From contig NZ_CP090066.1 of the NCBI RefSeq assembly GCF_021391535.1, positions 3,857,501-3,921,500 of the forward strand: a DNA stretch of 64,000 bases, read 5' to 3'. Made by a program: the position numbers and the translations under genes. This stretch comes from Aurantimonas sp. HBX-1 (GTDB lineage: Bacteria > Pseudomonadota > Alphaproteobacteria > Rhizobiales > Rhizobiaceae). The notes under the pieces are model-generated. The model was not told where the DNA came from. It did not search any database and saw only the letters and a list, made by a program, of their open reading frames with translations. Shown here piece by piece: positions 1 through 8,294 of the stretch (position 1 is its first letter; every line of letters begins with the position of its first letter).

Positions 1-1150
1 TCAGCTGGTTGAGGAGATCGTCGAGATGCTCCGGCGACAGCGGCTGGCCGAGCGAATGGCGGAAGGCGATCTGGTTGAACGCCCCTTCGAGGTCGCGGCC
101 CGAGCCGGCGACGCGCTGGGCGATCGTCTCGATCACCCGCTCCGGCATGTCGAAGCTCGGATCCTCGGCCCGCATCGCCTTGACGCGGCTGTCGATGATC
201 GCCCGGCGCATCGCGTAATCCGGCGGCGCCAGCTCCAGCGTGATCCCGTTGGAGAGCCGCGAACGGACGCGGGGGTCGAGCGATTCCAGCTCGGAGGCCG
301 GGCGGTCGGCCGCGCAGATCACCTGCTTGGCGGAATCGATCAGCGCGTTGAGGAGATGGCAGAACTCCTGCTGGATCGACTTGCCCTGCAGGAACTGCGT
401 GTCGTCGATGATCAGGATGTCGATGCCGCGCAGCGTCTCCTTGAGGTCGAGGGCGCGGTTGTCGCGGATCGCGGTGGCGAAGCGCCACATGAAGTATTCG
501 GCGGTGAGATAGACGACGCGCGGCCCGTCGTGGCGGCGCACGGCGGCGTTGGCGATCGCCTGCAGGAGATGCGTCTTGCCGAGGCCGACGGCGGCATGGA
601 TGAACAGCGGGTTGAAGCGCACCGACTGCGGGCCGTTCTCGGCGATCGCCTTGGCGGCGGCCAGTGCCACGCGGTTCGAGGCACCCTCGACGAAATTGTC
701 GAAGACATAGCGGCTGTCGAGGGGCGAGCCGAAATCGGCGGCCGAACGCGGCGCTTCCACGGCCCGCTCGAGCCGGACCGGCGCCTTCTCGCCGACGGCG
801 ATCGGGCGGATCTCCTCGGTGCTGACCACCGCCTGCTGGCTGTGGCCGGCGACCCGGGGCTCGCGGATGGTCACGCCGCCGCCGCGCACGGCGCTGCGGA
901 TGGCGATCTCGACCTTCAGCGTGCCGGGCACCTCCTCGCGGAAGATCTCGGTGAGCAGGTCGTGATAATGCGACTGGATCCAGCTGCGCAGAAACGCCGT
1001 CGGCACGGAGATCCGGCAGACGCCCTTGCCGACGGATTCGAGCTTCAGGCGCTGGAACCAGCTGGAGAAGATGTCCGGCCCGAGCTGCGCCTTCAGCCGC
1101 GCATTCACCCGCTCGATGATCTCCGCCGAACCCTTCGCCCCGCCGTCCAT
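1..1150 (-). CDS. dnaA: Chromosomal replication initiator DnaA (C-terminus outside window)
   Basis: DnaA is the AAA+ ATPase that binds DnaA boxes at oriC and opens the duplex. The visible 383 codons cover domain I (about residues 8-80, with the DIFSSWF-like N-terminal motif), the linker and most of the AAA+ domain. The Walker A is AAVGLGKTH (near residue 187) and the Walker B region is LIIDDTQF. Domain IV, the DNA-binding helix-turn-helix, lies beyond position 1. I take the start at the ATG ending at 1150. The frame stays open to an ATG at 1267 preceded by a good GGAGG, but the 39 extra codons have about 60 percent GC at third positions, with codons such as CTA, ACA and AGA, unlike the rest of the gene. 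They would also overlap the upstream rhodanese by 16 bp. The extension is therefore probably untranslated leader. Identity is certain; the exact start is less so. Confidence 0.95.
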   Translation of the reverse strand, partial: MDGGAKGSAEIIERVNARLKAQLGPDIFSSWFQRLKLESVGKGVCRISVPTAFLRSWIQSHYHDLLTEIFREEVPGTLKVEIAIRSAVRGGGVTIREPRVAGHSQQAVVSTEEIRPIAVGEKAPVRLERAVEAPRSAADFGSPLDSRYVFDNFVEGASNRVALAAAKAIAENGPQSVRFNPLFIHAAVGLGKTHLLQAIANAAVRRHDGPRVVYLTAEYFMWRFATAIRDNRALDLKETLRGIDILIIDDTQFLQGKSIQQEFCHLLNALIDSAKQVICAADRPASELESLDPRVRSRLSNGITLELAPPDYAMRRAIIDSRVKAMRAEDPSFDMPERVIETIAQRVAGSGRDLEGAFNQIAFRHSLGQPLSPEHLDDLLNQL

Positions 1151-1251
1151 GCCTGCCCCGCCATTGTCGTCGATTCTTGTTGATGCGCTACCCGCCAGGG
1201 GCAGCCCGCGAGACGGCACAGCAGCAAACGCCGCCTGCCCCGTCCGCAGAC

Positions 1252-1686
1252 CTAGTTCTGCGACCATGGCAGCCCCTCCGCCTTCCAGCCTGCCTTGCGG
1301 CCCCGATGCCCCTCCTCGTCCGGCGGTCCCTCGAACCCGTTCAGCACGTTGAAGCAGTTCTCGTAGCCGAACGCGGTCATCGCCACGGCGCCGGCGATCG
1401 AGCGGACGCCCGAGCGGCAGAGGAAATAGATCGGCGCCGCCTTGCCGATGCCGGCGGCGTCGAGACGCTCGGCGAGCTTCGGGGCGAAGGCCGGGTCGAC
1501 GGCCATGGACGGGAAACTCTGCCATTCCGCCAGGACGACCGACTTGCCGATCGGCCCGAGCTGGGGGAGCCCGACATAGGTCCATTCGGCACTGGTACGG
1601 ACATCCACCAGGACGGCGTCCTCGGTCTCCGACAGAGCGGACCAGCAGGTCGACGCCGTGACGTCGCCCCGGTAACTTTTATCCAT
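1252..1686 (-). CDS. Rhodanese-like domain protein
   Basis: A single-domain rhodanese of 144 residues. It has the N-terminal CH2A-like strand (DAVLVDVRTSAEW) and the active-site loop CRSGVRS, whose cysteine would carry the persulfide. Such stand-alone rhodaneses move sulfane sulfur in the cytoplasm; the substrate cannot be told from sequence. The ATG ending at 1686 has a GGGGAG about nine bases upstream; a TTG nine bases further upstream is the alternative. It lies directly upstream of dnaA on the same strand with about 100 bp between the stop and the preferred dnaA start, so the two may share a transcript. I do not recall this as the usual neighbour of dnaA in rhizobia. Confidence 0.85.
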   Translation of the reverse strand: MDKSYRGDVTASTCWSALSETEDAVLVDVRTSAEWTYVGLPQLGPIGKSVVLAEWQSFPSMAVDPAFAPKLAERLDAAGIGKAAPIYFLCRSGVRSIAGAVAMTAFGYENCFNVLNGFEGPPDEEGHRGRKAGWKAEGLPWSQN

Positions 1687-2285
1687 GCAAAACAACTCCC
1701 CGCCCCTGATCCCGCAAGGGACAGAAGTTCTCGATACTTAAAACGGCTTGATGCGCTCAGAAACTACGCGTTGCGTTCGATGACGTGAGCCCGGTCGGGC
1801 TGGGGGCGGCTTCCCGTCGTCGGAACCTTGTGGCGGCTCCACAAACTTCTGGAAAACACTGGTTGTCCCCGCACTTCGTCTTCTCCGCACTTGTGTGAGG
1901 CGGAAACTACGAAACGTGGCGGGATGCGGCAAGCGGAGTCTCGGCGGAATCGTAAGACGGGCGGACTTGCTGTGGCAGACTCGTCATCCGTGTACCCGCC
2001 GAACGGGTCGCAACGTGCTGACACCCCTCGACTTCCGTCACTGAGCCCGGGGCAGGAACCCGGGGCAAACATAAAAATCGTACTGATCGGGATCATCCCG
2101 CTTGACTCAAGGACTTGCCGGGACGCGCTTAGCCAGCTATCCGCAACTGCTCACTGACCTCGTGCAAATGCCTGGAATCAAATGGGGTTTTCGGCGGCGT
2201 CACGATGAAGCGGGACTCGGCGCAGTGGCGCATGACAGAGCGATGACGCGGCGGGCAACATGCCTGCGAAATAGGCCTACGAATC
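1687..2285. promoter_or_regulatory. Intergenic region upstream of rhodanese-dnaA with seven GANTC sites
   Basis: No convincing gene lies in this roughly 600-bp stretch; its short ORFs have no recognisable product and poor codon bias. It contains seven GANTC sequences, the CcrM methylation site of alphaproteobacteria: 1936, 1947, 1978, 2104, 2175, 2214 and 2281. About one would be expected by chance in 350 bp at this base composition. The region also contains two 8-bp direct repeats and an AT-rich patch near 2068-2081. I see no TTATCCACA DnaA boxes, so I do not call it an origin. It probably carries the promoter of the rhodanese-dnaA unit. Confidence 0.55.
1869..1892. repeat. Tandem 8-bp direct repeat CCGCACTT with 16-bp period
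   Basis: CCGCACTT occurs at 1869-1876 and again at 1885-1892 (AAGTGCGG read on the dnaA strand), exactly 16 bp apart. It lies about 185 bp upstream of the rhodanese start. Paired direct repeats of this size can be regulator half-sites, but no known motif is recognised. Confidence 0.4.
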
Positions 2286-2315
2286 AAAAAGCCCGGCGCT
2301 GGGCCGGGCGTTTTC
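2286..2315 (-). terminator. Rho-independent terminator of rpsT
   Basis: On the minus strand a 7-bp perfect stem (GCCCGGC with GCCGGGC, 2291-2309) and a five-base loop are followed by a run of five T. It begins about 35 bp after the rpsT stop, so it separates rpsT from rhodanese-dnaA. Confidence 0.85.
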
Positions 2316-2346
2316 GATAGCGGACGATGCAGCCTGGCGGCGGCGA

Positions 2347-2616
2347 TCAGGCCTCGGCGAGGCCCTTCACGCGGTGCGACAGGCGCGAGATCTTCCGCGA
2401 GGCGGTGTTCTTGTGAAAGATGCCCTTGGAGGTGGCGCGCATCATTTCCGGCTCCGCAACCTTGAAAGCGGAAAGCGCGGCTTCCTTATCGCCGGCGGCG
2501 ATCGCCTCCTCGACCTTCCGCAGGAAGGTCCGGACGCGGCTGCGGCGAGCGGTGTTGACGGCGGTCCGGCGCGCGATCTTGCGCGTCGCCTTCTTGGCCG
2601 AGGGGGTATTGGCCAT
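2347..2616 (-). CDS. rpsT: 30S ribosomal protein S20
   Basis: S20 is a small basic primary-binding protein of the 30S subunit that contacts 16S rRNA. The 89-residue product starts MANTPSAKKATRK and is rich in lysine and arginine. It consists of three predicted helices, as in the family, and has normal length. The ATG ending at 2616 is chosen over a 26-residue longer frame because the extension is Ala/Arg-rich and not conserved in S20. It is followed by a strong terminator and separated from truB by about 200 bp, so it is probably monocistronic. In many alphaproteobacteria rpsT lies next to dnaA, as it does here apart from the rhodanese. Confidence 0.96.
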   Translation of the reverse strand: MANTPSAKKATRKIARRTAVNTARRSRVRTFLRKVEEAIAAGDKEAALSAFKVAEPEMMRATSKGIFHKNTASRKISRLSHRVKGLAEA

Positions 2617-2813
2617 CGTTCGTCTCTTTCTGTCTGTCGATTCAGCTTTTCGGGTGGCGGCGCCGCTGGCGGCAGCAGCCGCGCCGCAACGCAAAAAAAC
2701 CGGCCACGTCTTCCGACGCCGCCGAATTAGGCGTCCTTATAGGTCGCATCCCCGGCTCCGTCAATCGCCGACGACACGCGCCGGCGGCGCGTCTCGTCGA
2801 ATCGTGGCGCAGG

Positions 2814-3800
2814 TCAGCCGCGGCCGCCGAAGACGCGCCGCGGATGGAACGAACCCTGGTCGATCGAGCCGAGCGCGATCAGCCGACCGTGGCCGGTCGC
2901 GAAGGCCTCGTCGCAGGAGGCCGGCGCGTCGCGCCCGCGCAGCAGCACCGAATTGCCGGACAGTACGCGCCCCGCCTGCTCCTCCGACAGCATCACCTCG
3001 TAGAGGTCGCAGAGCGCGGCCTCGGGGTTGATCAGATATTCGTCGAGCGGCCCGTAATCGACGACCCGCGCCGTCGCCCCGGCTTCCACCGCTTCGGCGT
3101 CGAGGGTCTCGCGGCCCTCCTCGGCCGCCGCCTCGAGATCGTCCAGCGTCACCATGTCGGCCTCGGTGAAACCACCGACAGAAACCCGGCGCAGGTCGAT
3201 CACATGGCCGAAGCAGCCGAGGTCGCGGCCGAGGTCGCGGGCGATGGCGCGCACATAGGTGCCCTTGCCGCACTCGGCCTCGAACACCGCCGTATCGGCA
3301 TCCGGCAGCGACTGCAGTTCCAGCCGGTGCACGGAGACCGTGCGGGCGGCGATCTCCACCACCTCGCCCTCGCGGGCAAGATCGTAGGCCCGCTCGCCGG
3401 CGATCTTGATCGCCGAGAAGGTCGGCGGCACCTGGCTGATCTCGCCGACATAGTCTTCCATCGCCAGGCGAATGTCCGCCTCGCTCGGACGCAGGTCCGA
3501 CGACTGCGCGACGGTCCCCTCAGTGTCGTCGGTCGTGGTTTCGGCGCCCCAGCGCACGGTGAAGCGGTAGACCTTGCGCCCGTCCATCACGAAGGGGACG
3601 GTCTTGGTGGCGTCGCCGAAGGCGATCGGCAGCATGCCGGAGGCGAGCGGATCGAGCGTGCCGGCATGGCCGGTCTTCTGCGCGAAATACAGCCGCTTCA
3701 GCTTGGCCACCGCGTCGGTCGAGCCCATGCCCTTCGGCTTGTCCAGAATCACCCAGCCATTGACCGGACGGCCCTTCGGCTTCTTGCCGCGACGCGCCAT
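2814..3800 (-). CDS. truB: tRNA pseudouridine(55) synthase TruB
   Basis: Converts U55 of the T-loop of tRNAs to pseudouridine. The 328-residue protein has the TruB catalytic motif GTLDPLASGMLP with the nucleophilic aspartate at residue 50. The N-terminal block WVILDKPKGMGS is also typical. The C-terminal part resembles a PUA-like extension. The ATG overlaps the rbfA stop by one base (TGATG), so translation is probably coupled to rbfA. It is the last gene of the rimP-nusA-infB operon here. In the rhizobia I remember, rpsO and pnp follow truB; they do not follow here. Confidence 0.95.
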   Translation of the reverse strand: MARRGKKPKGRPVNGWVILDKPKGMGSTDAVAKLKRLYFAQKTGHAGTLDPLASGMLPIAFGDATKTVPFVMDGRKVYRFTVRWGAETTTDDTEGTVAQSSDLRPSEADIRLAMEDYVGEISQVPPTFSAIKIAGERAYDLAREGEVVEIAARTVSVHRLELQSLPDADTAVFEAECGKGTYVRAIARDLGRDLGCFGHVIDLRRVSVGGFTEADMVTLDDLEAAAEEGRETLDAEAVEAGATARVVDYGPLDEYLINPEAALCDLYEVMLSEEQAGRVLSGNSVLLRGRDAPASCDEAFATGHGRLIALGSIDQGSFHPRRVFGGRG

Positions 3801-4213
3801 CAGTTCCTGTCCCCGTCATCGTCCTGGTCGTCGAGGTCGCGGGCGACCTCCGGCGACTTCAGGAGCGCGTCGATGCGCGCGTAATTGTCGAAGGAGGTAT
3901 CGGCGCGAAACCGCACCTCCGGCATGAACTTCATCTGCCGCAGCGCCGGCGTGATCCGGCCGCGGATGAACTTGGCGTGCTGGTTGAGCGCCGCGATATA
4001 GGGCTCGACGTCGCTCTGGCCGAGCACCGTGACATAGGCGGTGGCAAGCTTCAGGTCGGTCGACATGTCGACCTCGGTCACCGTGACGACGGCCGTCTCG
4101 AGCAGCGGCTCGCGGATCTCGCCCCGCTGCATGACCTCGGTCAGAGCGTGACGGACCTTCTCGCCGACGCTGAGCCGCCGCTGGGAATGTGCGGAGTGGG
4201 GCGAACGGGCCAT
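3800..4213 (-). CDS. rbfA: 30S ribosome-binding factor RbfA
   Basis: A cold-shock-associated factor that helps mature the 5' end of 16S rRNA in the 30S subunit. The 137-residue product has the single KH-like fold expected of RbfA, with QRRLSVGEKVRHALTEV near the start and the DLKLATAYVTVLG strand. An acidic tail (DLDDQDDDGD) follows. The ATG ending at 4213 gives the normal family length; the open frame upstream of it is not conserved in character. It lies between infB and truB in the usual order. A strong hairpin sits between infB and rbfA, so rbfA-truB may be partly uncoupled from infB. Confidence 0.95.
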   Translation of the reverse strand: MARSPHSAHSQRRLSVGEKVRHALTEVMQRGEIREPLLETAVVTVTEVDMSTDLKLATAYVTVLGQSDVEPYIAALNQHAKFIRGRITPALRQMKFMPEVRFRADTSFDNYARIDALLKSPEVARDLDDQDDDGDRN

Positions 4214-4370
4214 ACCGTATCGGAGTCCTTCTCGTCGCGGCCGGCATCGCGCCGGTCCGCAGAATGAATGTGATGAACAACGCGTCCGAAATCGAGCCGG
4301 GCGGCATTGCGAAGCGTGTCTGCCGGCTGGAAGCCGCGGACCCGGCCCGCTGCGGCCGCCGCATACCCCT

Positions 4371-4416
4371 GAACGAAAGCGGGCGGGGTCGAACCCCGCC
4401 CGCCCGCTTCGTTCTT
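4371..4416 (-). terminator. Hairpin after infB, probable (partial) terminator
   Basis: An 11-bp GC stem (AGCGGGCGGGG pairing with its complement, 4379-4405 plus flanks) lies just past the infB stop. On the minus strand it is followed only by CTTTCGTTC, a poor T-tract. It may attenuate rather than end transcription into rbfA-truB. Confidence 0.6.
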
Positions 4417-4428
4417 TCGGGCCGATGC

Positions 4429-7400
4429 CTAGAGCGTGCGGGCCACGTGCTCGACGCGGAAGCACTCGATGACGTCGCCCTGGCGCATGTCCTCGTAGTT
4501 CTGGAAGGCCATGCCGCATTCCTGGCCGCTCTGCACCTTGGCGACTTCGTCCTTGAAGCGCTTCAGCGTCTTGAGCGTGCCCTCGTGGATGACGACGCCG
4601 TCGCGGATCAGGCGGACGCCTGCGCCGCGCTCGACCTCGCCCTCGGTGACCAGGCAGCCCGCGACCTTGCCGACCTTGGTGATGTTGAACACCTCCCGGA
4701 TCTCGGCATTGCCGATGAAGGTCTCGCGCCGCTCCGGCGACAGCAGGCCCGACATCGCGTCCTTCACGTCATCCACGAGGTCGTAGATGATGTTGTAGTA
4801 GCGGATCTCGATGCCCTCGCGCTCGGCGGCTTCGCGCGCCTGCTTGTTGGCGCGGACGTTGAAGCCGATGATCGCGGCGCGCGAGGCGCCGGCGAGCGCG
4901 ATGTCGGACTCGGTGATCGCACCGGCGCCCGAATGGACGATCCGGGCCCGCACCTCGTCGGTGCCGAGCTTGTCGAGCGCACCGATGATCGCCTCGATCG
5001 AGCCCTGCACGTCGCCCTTGATGAGCAGCGGGAACTCCTTGAGCCCGGTGTCCTGCAACTGCGACATCATCTGCTCGAGCGAGCCGCGCTGGCCGGCGCT
5101 CTTGGCCACCTGCTTCTCGCGCGCCACGCGCTGGCGGTATTCGGCGATCTCGCGTGCCTTGGACTCGCTCTCCACCACCGCGAAGCGGTCGCCGGCGAGC
5201 GGCGTGCCCTGCATGCCGAGCACCTCGACCGGCATGGACGGCGGCGCTTCCTTCAGCTGGGCACCCTTGTCGGTGATCAGCGCGCGGACGCGGCCCCATT
5301 CGTCGCCGGCGACGACGATGTCGCCGATCTTGAGCGTGCCGGTCTGCACCAGCACGGTGGCGACCGGGCCGCGGCCCTTGTCGAGCTGCGCCTCGATGAC
5401 CACGCCCTCGGCGGTGCGGGTCGGGTCGGCCTTCAGCTCGAGGATTTCCGACTGCAGCAGGATGGCGTCGAGCAGCTTGTCGAGATTGGTGCCCTTGAGC
5501 GCCGAGACCTCGACGTCGAGCACCTCACCGCCCATCGACTCCACGAAGACCTCGTGCTGCAGCAGGGCGTTGCGCACCTTGCTGGCATCGGCGCCCGGCT
5601 TGTCGATCTTGTTGATCGCCACGATGATCGGCACGCCGGCCGCCTTGGCGTGATTGATGGACTCGATGGTCTGCGGCATCACGCTGTCGTCGGCCGCCAC
5701 CACCAGGATGGCGATGTCGGTCGCCTGCGCGCCGCGGGCCCGCATCGCGGTGAAGGCGGCGTGGCCGGGCGTGTCGATGAAGGTGATCTTCTGACCGCCC
5801 TGCTCGACCTGGTAGGCGCCGATATGCTGGGTGATGCCACCGGCCTCGCCGGAGACGACGCTGGTCTTGCGGATGGCGTCGAGCAGCGAGGTCTTGCCGT
5901 GGTCGACATGGCCCATGATGGTCACGACCGGCGGCCGCGGCACGAGGTTCTCGACATTGTCGGCGACGTTGAAGATGCCTTCCTCGACGTCCGACTCGGC
6001 GACGCGGCGGACCGTGTGGCCGAATTCCGAGGCGATGAGTTCGGCGAGATCCGGCTCGATGATGTCGCCCGGCTTCATCATCTGTCCCTGCTGCATGAGG
6101 AACTTGATGACGTCAACGGAACGCTCCGACATGCGGTTGGCGAGTTCCTGGATGCTGATGGTCTCTGGAATAATCACTTCGCGGGCAATCTTCTCTCGCG
6201 GCTGGTTCTGCTGCGAGCGCTTGAATTTCTCCTGACGCCGGCGGATCGAGGACAGCGACCGGCCACGGGCGCCCTCCTCGGAGGTGAGCGCCTTGTCGAG
6301 CGTCAGCTTGCCGCGGCGACGGCCGTCGTCGCGGTCGGGGCGGGCGGGCTTCGGCGCCTCGGCGGGGGCGCCGCGGACCGGACGGCGGGCGCCCGGACGG
6401 GCACGGGCCGCCTCGTCCTCGTCGGCGCCGGGACGCCGGCGCGGCTCGGCACGGGTACCGCGGGCAGCGGCTGCCTCGGCATCGGCCGGCGACACCACGG
6501 CGGCGGGGGCCTGACCCCGGCGCTCGGCTTCGGCCTCGGCCTTGCGGCGCGCCGCCGCCTCGGCCTCGAGCCGGGCGTTCTCCTCGGCCTGGCGACGCTC
6601 GGACTCGGCGCGCTCGCGCTGACGCCGCTCATCCTCGGCGATGCGCCGGTCCTCTTCCTCGCGGAACAGGCGCCGGTCCTCGACCTCGCGCTGCTTGGCA
6701 AGCTCGAGGGCGCGGCGGCGGGCATCCATCTCGCGCGACGACAGGTCGCTGAGCACGGCGCCGCGCGGCTGGCGGGCGCCGGGTGCGGCGGTGGCCGGAC
6801 GACGATCGTCACGGCCGCCGGGACGCGCCGGTGCCTGGCCCGGACGCGACGGTCCGCCCGACGGCTGCTGCGGACGACCCTGCGGCGCGCCACCTGGACG
6901 CGGCGCAGCCGAGGCCGGACGCGCGGTGGCGACGGGAGCCGGCGTGGCGGGCCGGGCGGTTGCCACCGGTGCAGCCGGACGGGGCGCCTGCGGCGCGGCG
7001 GCGGCGGGCGCCGTCGAGGCAGCGGCCGGAGCAGAAGGGGTGGGCGCCGGCGCGGCGGGTGCCGCGGCATCCGTGGCCGCCTCGGGGGCCGGCGCGGCAG
7101 TCTTTGCCTCGACCGGCTCCGGCGCGGCGGGTTCCGGCGCCTTGGCAGCAGGCGCCTCGCCCGGCCGGGGTCCCAGCTGGATCTGCGGCGGGCGACCGCC
7201 CATCTGCGGCGGCGTCGGGGGCGGTGCCGAGGGCGCGGCAGCGGCCGGCGTCGGCGTGGCGGCCGACGGCGTCTGAGCCGGCGTCGGCTGCGGGGCGCGC
7301 GGCTGCGGCGTCGGCGCGGCAGCGGCCGCGGCGGGCGCCACGGCGTCCTCCGGCTTGGTGATCCGCCGCTTCTTGGTCTCGACGACGACGTTCTTCGTGC

Positions 7401-7518
7401 GGCCGTGCGAGAAATTCTGCCGAACGGTAGACTGCTCGACGCCGCCCCGCTTCAGGGTCAGAGTCTTCTTCGTGCTCACGCTCAGCGTCTTGTCGTCGCC
7501 GGACTTGGTATCGCTCAT
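4429..7518 (-). CDS. infB: Translation initiation factor IF-2
   Basis: The GTPase that delivers fMet-tRNA to the 30S subunit and promotes subunit joining. The 1029-residue protein is at the long end for the family. It begins with a lysine-rich IF2 N-terminal segment (residues 1-50). A long Ala/Pro-rich low-complexity stretch and a charged Arg/Glu helix follow, up to about residue 400. Next come the IF2_N domain, the G domain (GHVDHGKTSLL near residue 533, DTPGHAAFT, NKID) and the beta-barrel and C2 domains that bind fMet-tRNA. The start codon directly abuts the stop of the ylxR gene (TAGATG), implying coupled translation. The low-complexity part is normal for alphaproteobacteria. Confidence 0.97.
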   Translation of the reverse strand: MSDTKSGDDKTLSVSTKKTLTLKRGGVEQSTVRQNFSHGRTKNVVVETKKRRITKPEDAVAPAAAAAAPTPQPRAPQPTPAQTPSAATPTPAAAAPSAPPPTPPQMGGRPPQIQLGPRPGEAPAAKAPEPAAPEPVEAKTAAPAPEAATDAAAPAAPAPTPSAPAAASTAPAAAAPQAPRPAAPVATARPATPAPVATARPASAAPRPGGAPQGRPQQPSGGPSRPGQAPARPGGRDDRRPATAAPGARQPRGAVLSDLSSREMDARRRALELAKQREVEDRRLFREEEDRRIAEDERRQRERAESERRQAEENARLEAEAAARRKAEAEAERRGQAPAAVVSPADAEAAAARGTRAEPRRRPGADEDEAARARPGARRPVRGAPAEAPKPARPDRDDGRRRGKLTLDKALTSEEGARGRSLSSIRRRQEKFKRSQQNQPREKIAREVIIPETISIQELANRMSERSVDVIKFLMQQGQMMKPGDIIEPDLAELIASEFGHTVRRVAESDVEEGIFNVADNVENLVPRPPVVTIMGHVDHGKTSLLDAIRKTSVVSGEAGGITQHIGAYQVEQGGQKITFIDTPGHAAFTAMRARGAQATDIAILVVAADDSVMPQTIESINHAKAAGVPIIVAINKIDKPGADASKVRNALLQHEVFVESMGGEVLDVEVSALKGTNLDKLLDAILLQSEILELKADPTRTAEGVVIEAQLDKGRGPVATVLVQTGTLKIGDIVVAGDEWGRVRALITDKGAQLKEAPPSMPVEVLGMQGTPLAGDRFAVVESESKAREIAEYRQRVAREKQVAKSAGQRGSLEQMMSQLQDTGLKEFPLLIKGDVQGSIEAIIGALDKLGTDEVRARIVHSGAGAITESDIALAGASRAAIIGFNVRANKQAREAAEREGIEIRYYNIIYDLVDDVKDAMSGLLSPERRETFIGNAEIREVFNITKVGKVAGCLVTEGEVERGAGVRLIRDGVVIHEGTLKTLKRFKDEVAKVQSGQECGMAFQNYEDMRQGDVIECFRVEHVARTL

Positions 7519-8286
7519 CTACGCTTCCGCTTCCTGCGCGGGATCGATCCCGCGCCCTTCATCTTGCCTGGAGCGTCGCTCAGAAGGCGCTCCCGTGTCG
7601 TTCAATTTCTCAGTCGCGGCTTCCCCGCGCCCCGCAGGGGCATCGCCGGAAACCGGCCCGGGGTTCGCACCCCGGTATTTGTCAAGCGCTGCCATGCGCT
7701 TCGCCGCAGCCGAGCCCGCGTCACCGGCAAGGATGGCTGCATGTATCACATTCCCGCCGCCCAAAGCCAAACCCAATTCGTCCGCAGTAAACAGACGCAG
7801 GGCGGCGATGGCCGGCTCCGACCGCGAGGCCGCCGCGGCGCGGCGGGCCTGGTCGAGCTTGCGCAACCCGTCGGGCGCGGCATCGGATGCCTGCACCAGC
7901 AGCAGCGCCCGCCCGGTGCGGACCGCCGCCTCGGTCTTGGTCGCCCCGGTGACCAGCTGGCCTGCCTTGCGGGCGAGACCCAGCGCACCGAGCGCCGACT
8001 TCGCCAGCAGACCGTCGACCATCTGACCCAGGTCCGGGGCCGCCGACACCTCGGCCTTCAGCGCCCGGCCGAACATCTTGCGGCGGACCGCCTCGTCCAC
8101 CGCCGCCCTGCTCAGCGCCACATGGGCGCCGCGCCCGGGCAGCCGGCGCCGCAGGTCCGGCACCACCGCGCCGTCGGGTCCGCGCACGAAGCGGATCAGA
8201 TCCTCCGGCGACTGCGCCTTGCGCGAGACGATGCAGGTGCGGTCGTTCAGTTCCGCCTCCCCTGCCGCGTCCGCGTCGTCGTCCAT
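7519..8286 (-). CDS. RNA-binding protein, YlxR (DUF448) plus L7Ae-like domain
   Basis: A 255-residue two-domain protein typically encoded between nusA and infB. Residues about 12-90 match YlxR/DUF448: the CIVSRK start, LIRFVRGPDG, and the PDLRRRLPGRGAHV motif. Residues about 100-200 look like an L7Ae/YlxQ-type RNA-binding fold (KSALGALGLARKAGQLVTG). The tail is hydrophilic and disordered. The family binds RNA and is linked to RNase P or general transcription regulation in other bacteria; its role here is not shown. The start MDDDADAAGEAE ending at 8286 lies nine bases from the nusA stop. The longer frame upstream runs into nusA and is rejected. Confidence 0.88.
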   Translation of the reverse strand: MDDDADAAGEAELNDRTCIVSRKAQSPEDLIRFVRGPDGAVVPDLRRRLPGRGAHVALSRAAVDEAVRRKMFGRALKAEVSAAPDLGQMVDGLLAKSALGALGLARKAGQLVTGATKTEAAVRTGRALLLVQASDAAPDGLRKLDQARRAAAASRSEPAIAALRLFTADELGLALGGGNVIHAAILAGDAGSAAAKRMAALDKYRGANPGPVSGDAPAGRGEAATEKLNDTGAPSERRSRQDEGRGIDPAQEAEA

Positions 8287-8294
8287 CGTCCCGG

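Noticed and set aside
2044..2066. CCCGGGG repeats that could form a hairpin upstream of rhodanese
   Set aside because: The arms are short self-complementary CCCGGG boxes with a mismatch and no T-tract, so a terminator is not supported.
1764..2157. Short ORFs in both directions upstream of rhodanese-dnaA
   Set aside because: No ribosome-binding site, poor codon bias and no similarity; the region is better read as regulatory.
1687..2346. Possible chromosomal origin (oriC) upstream of dnaA
   Set aside because: No consensus DnaA boxes and no clear AT-rich unwinding element were found; in rhizobia the origin usually lies elsewhere, near hemE.
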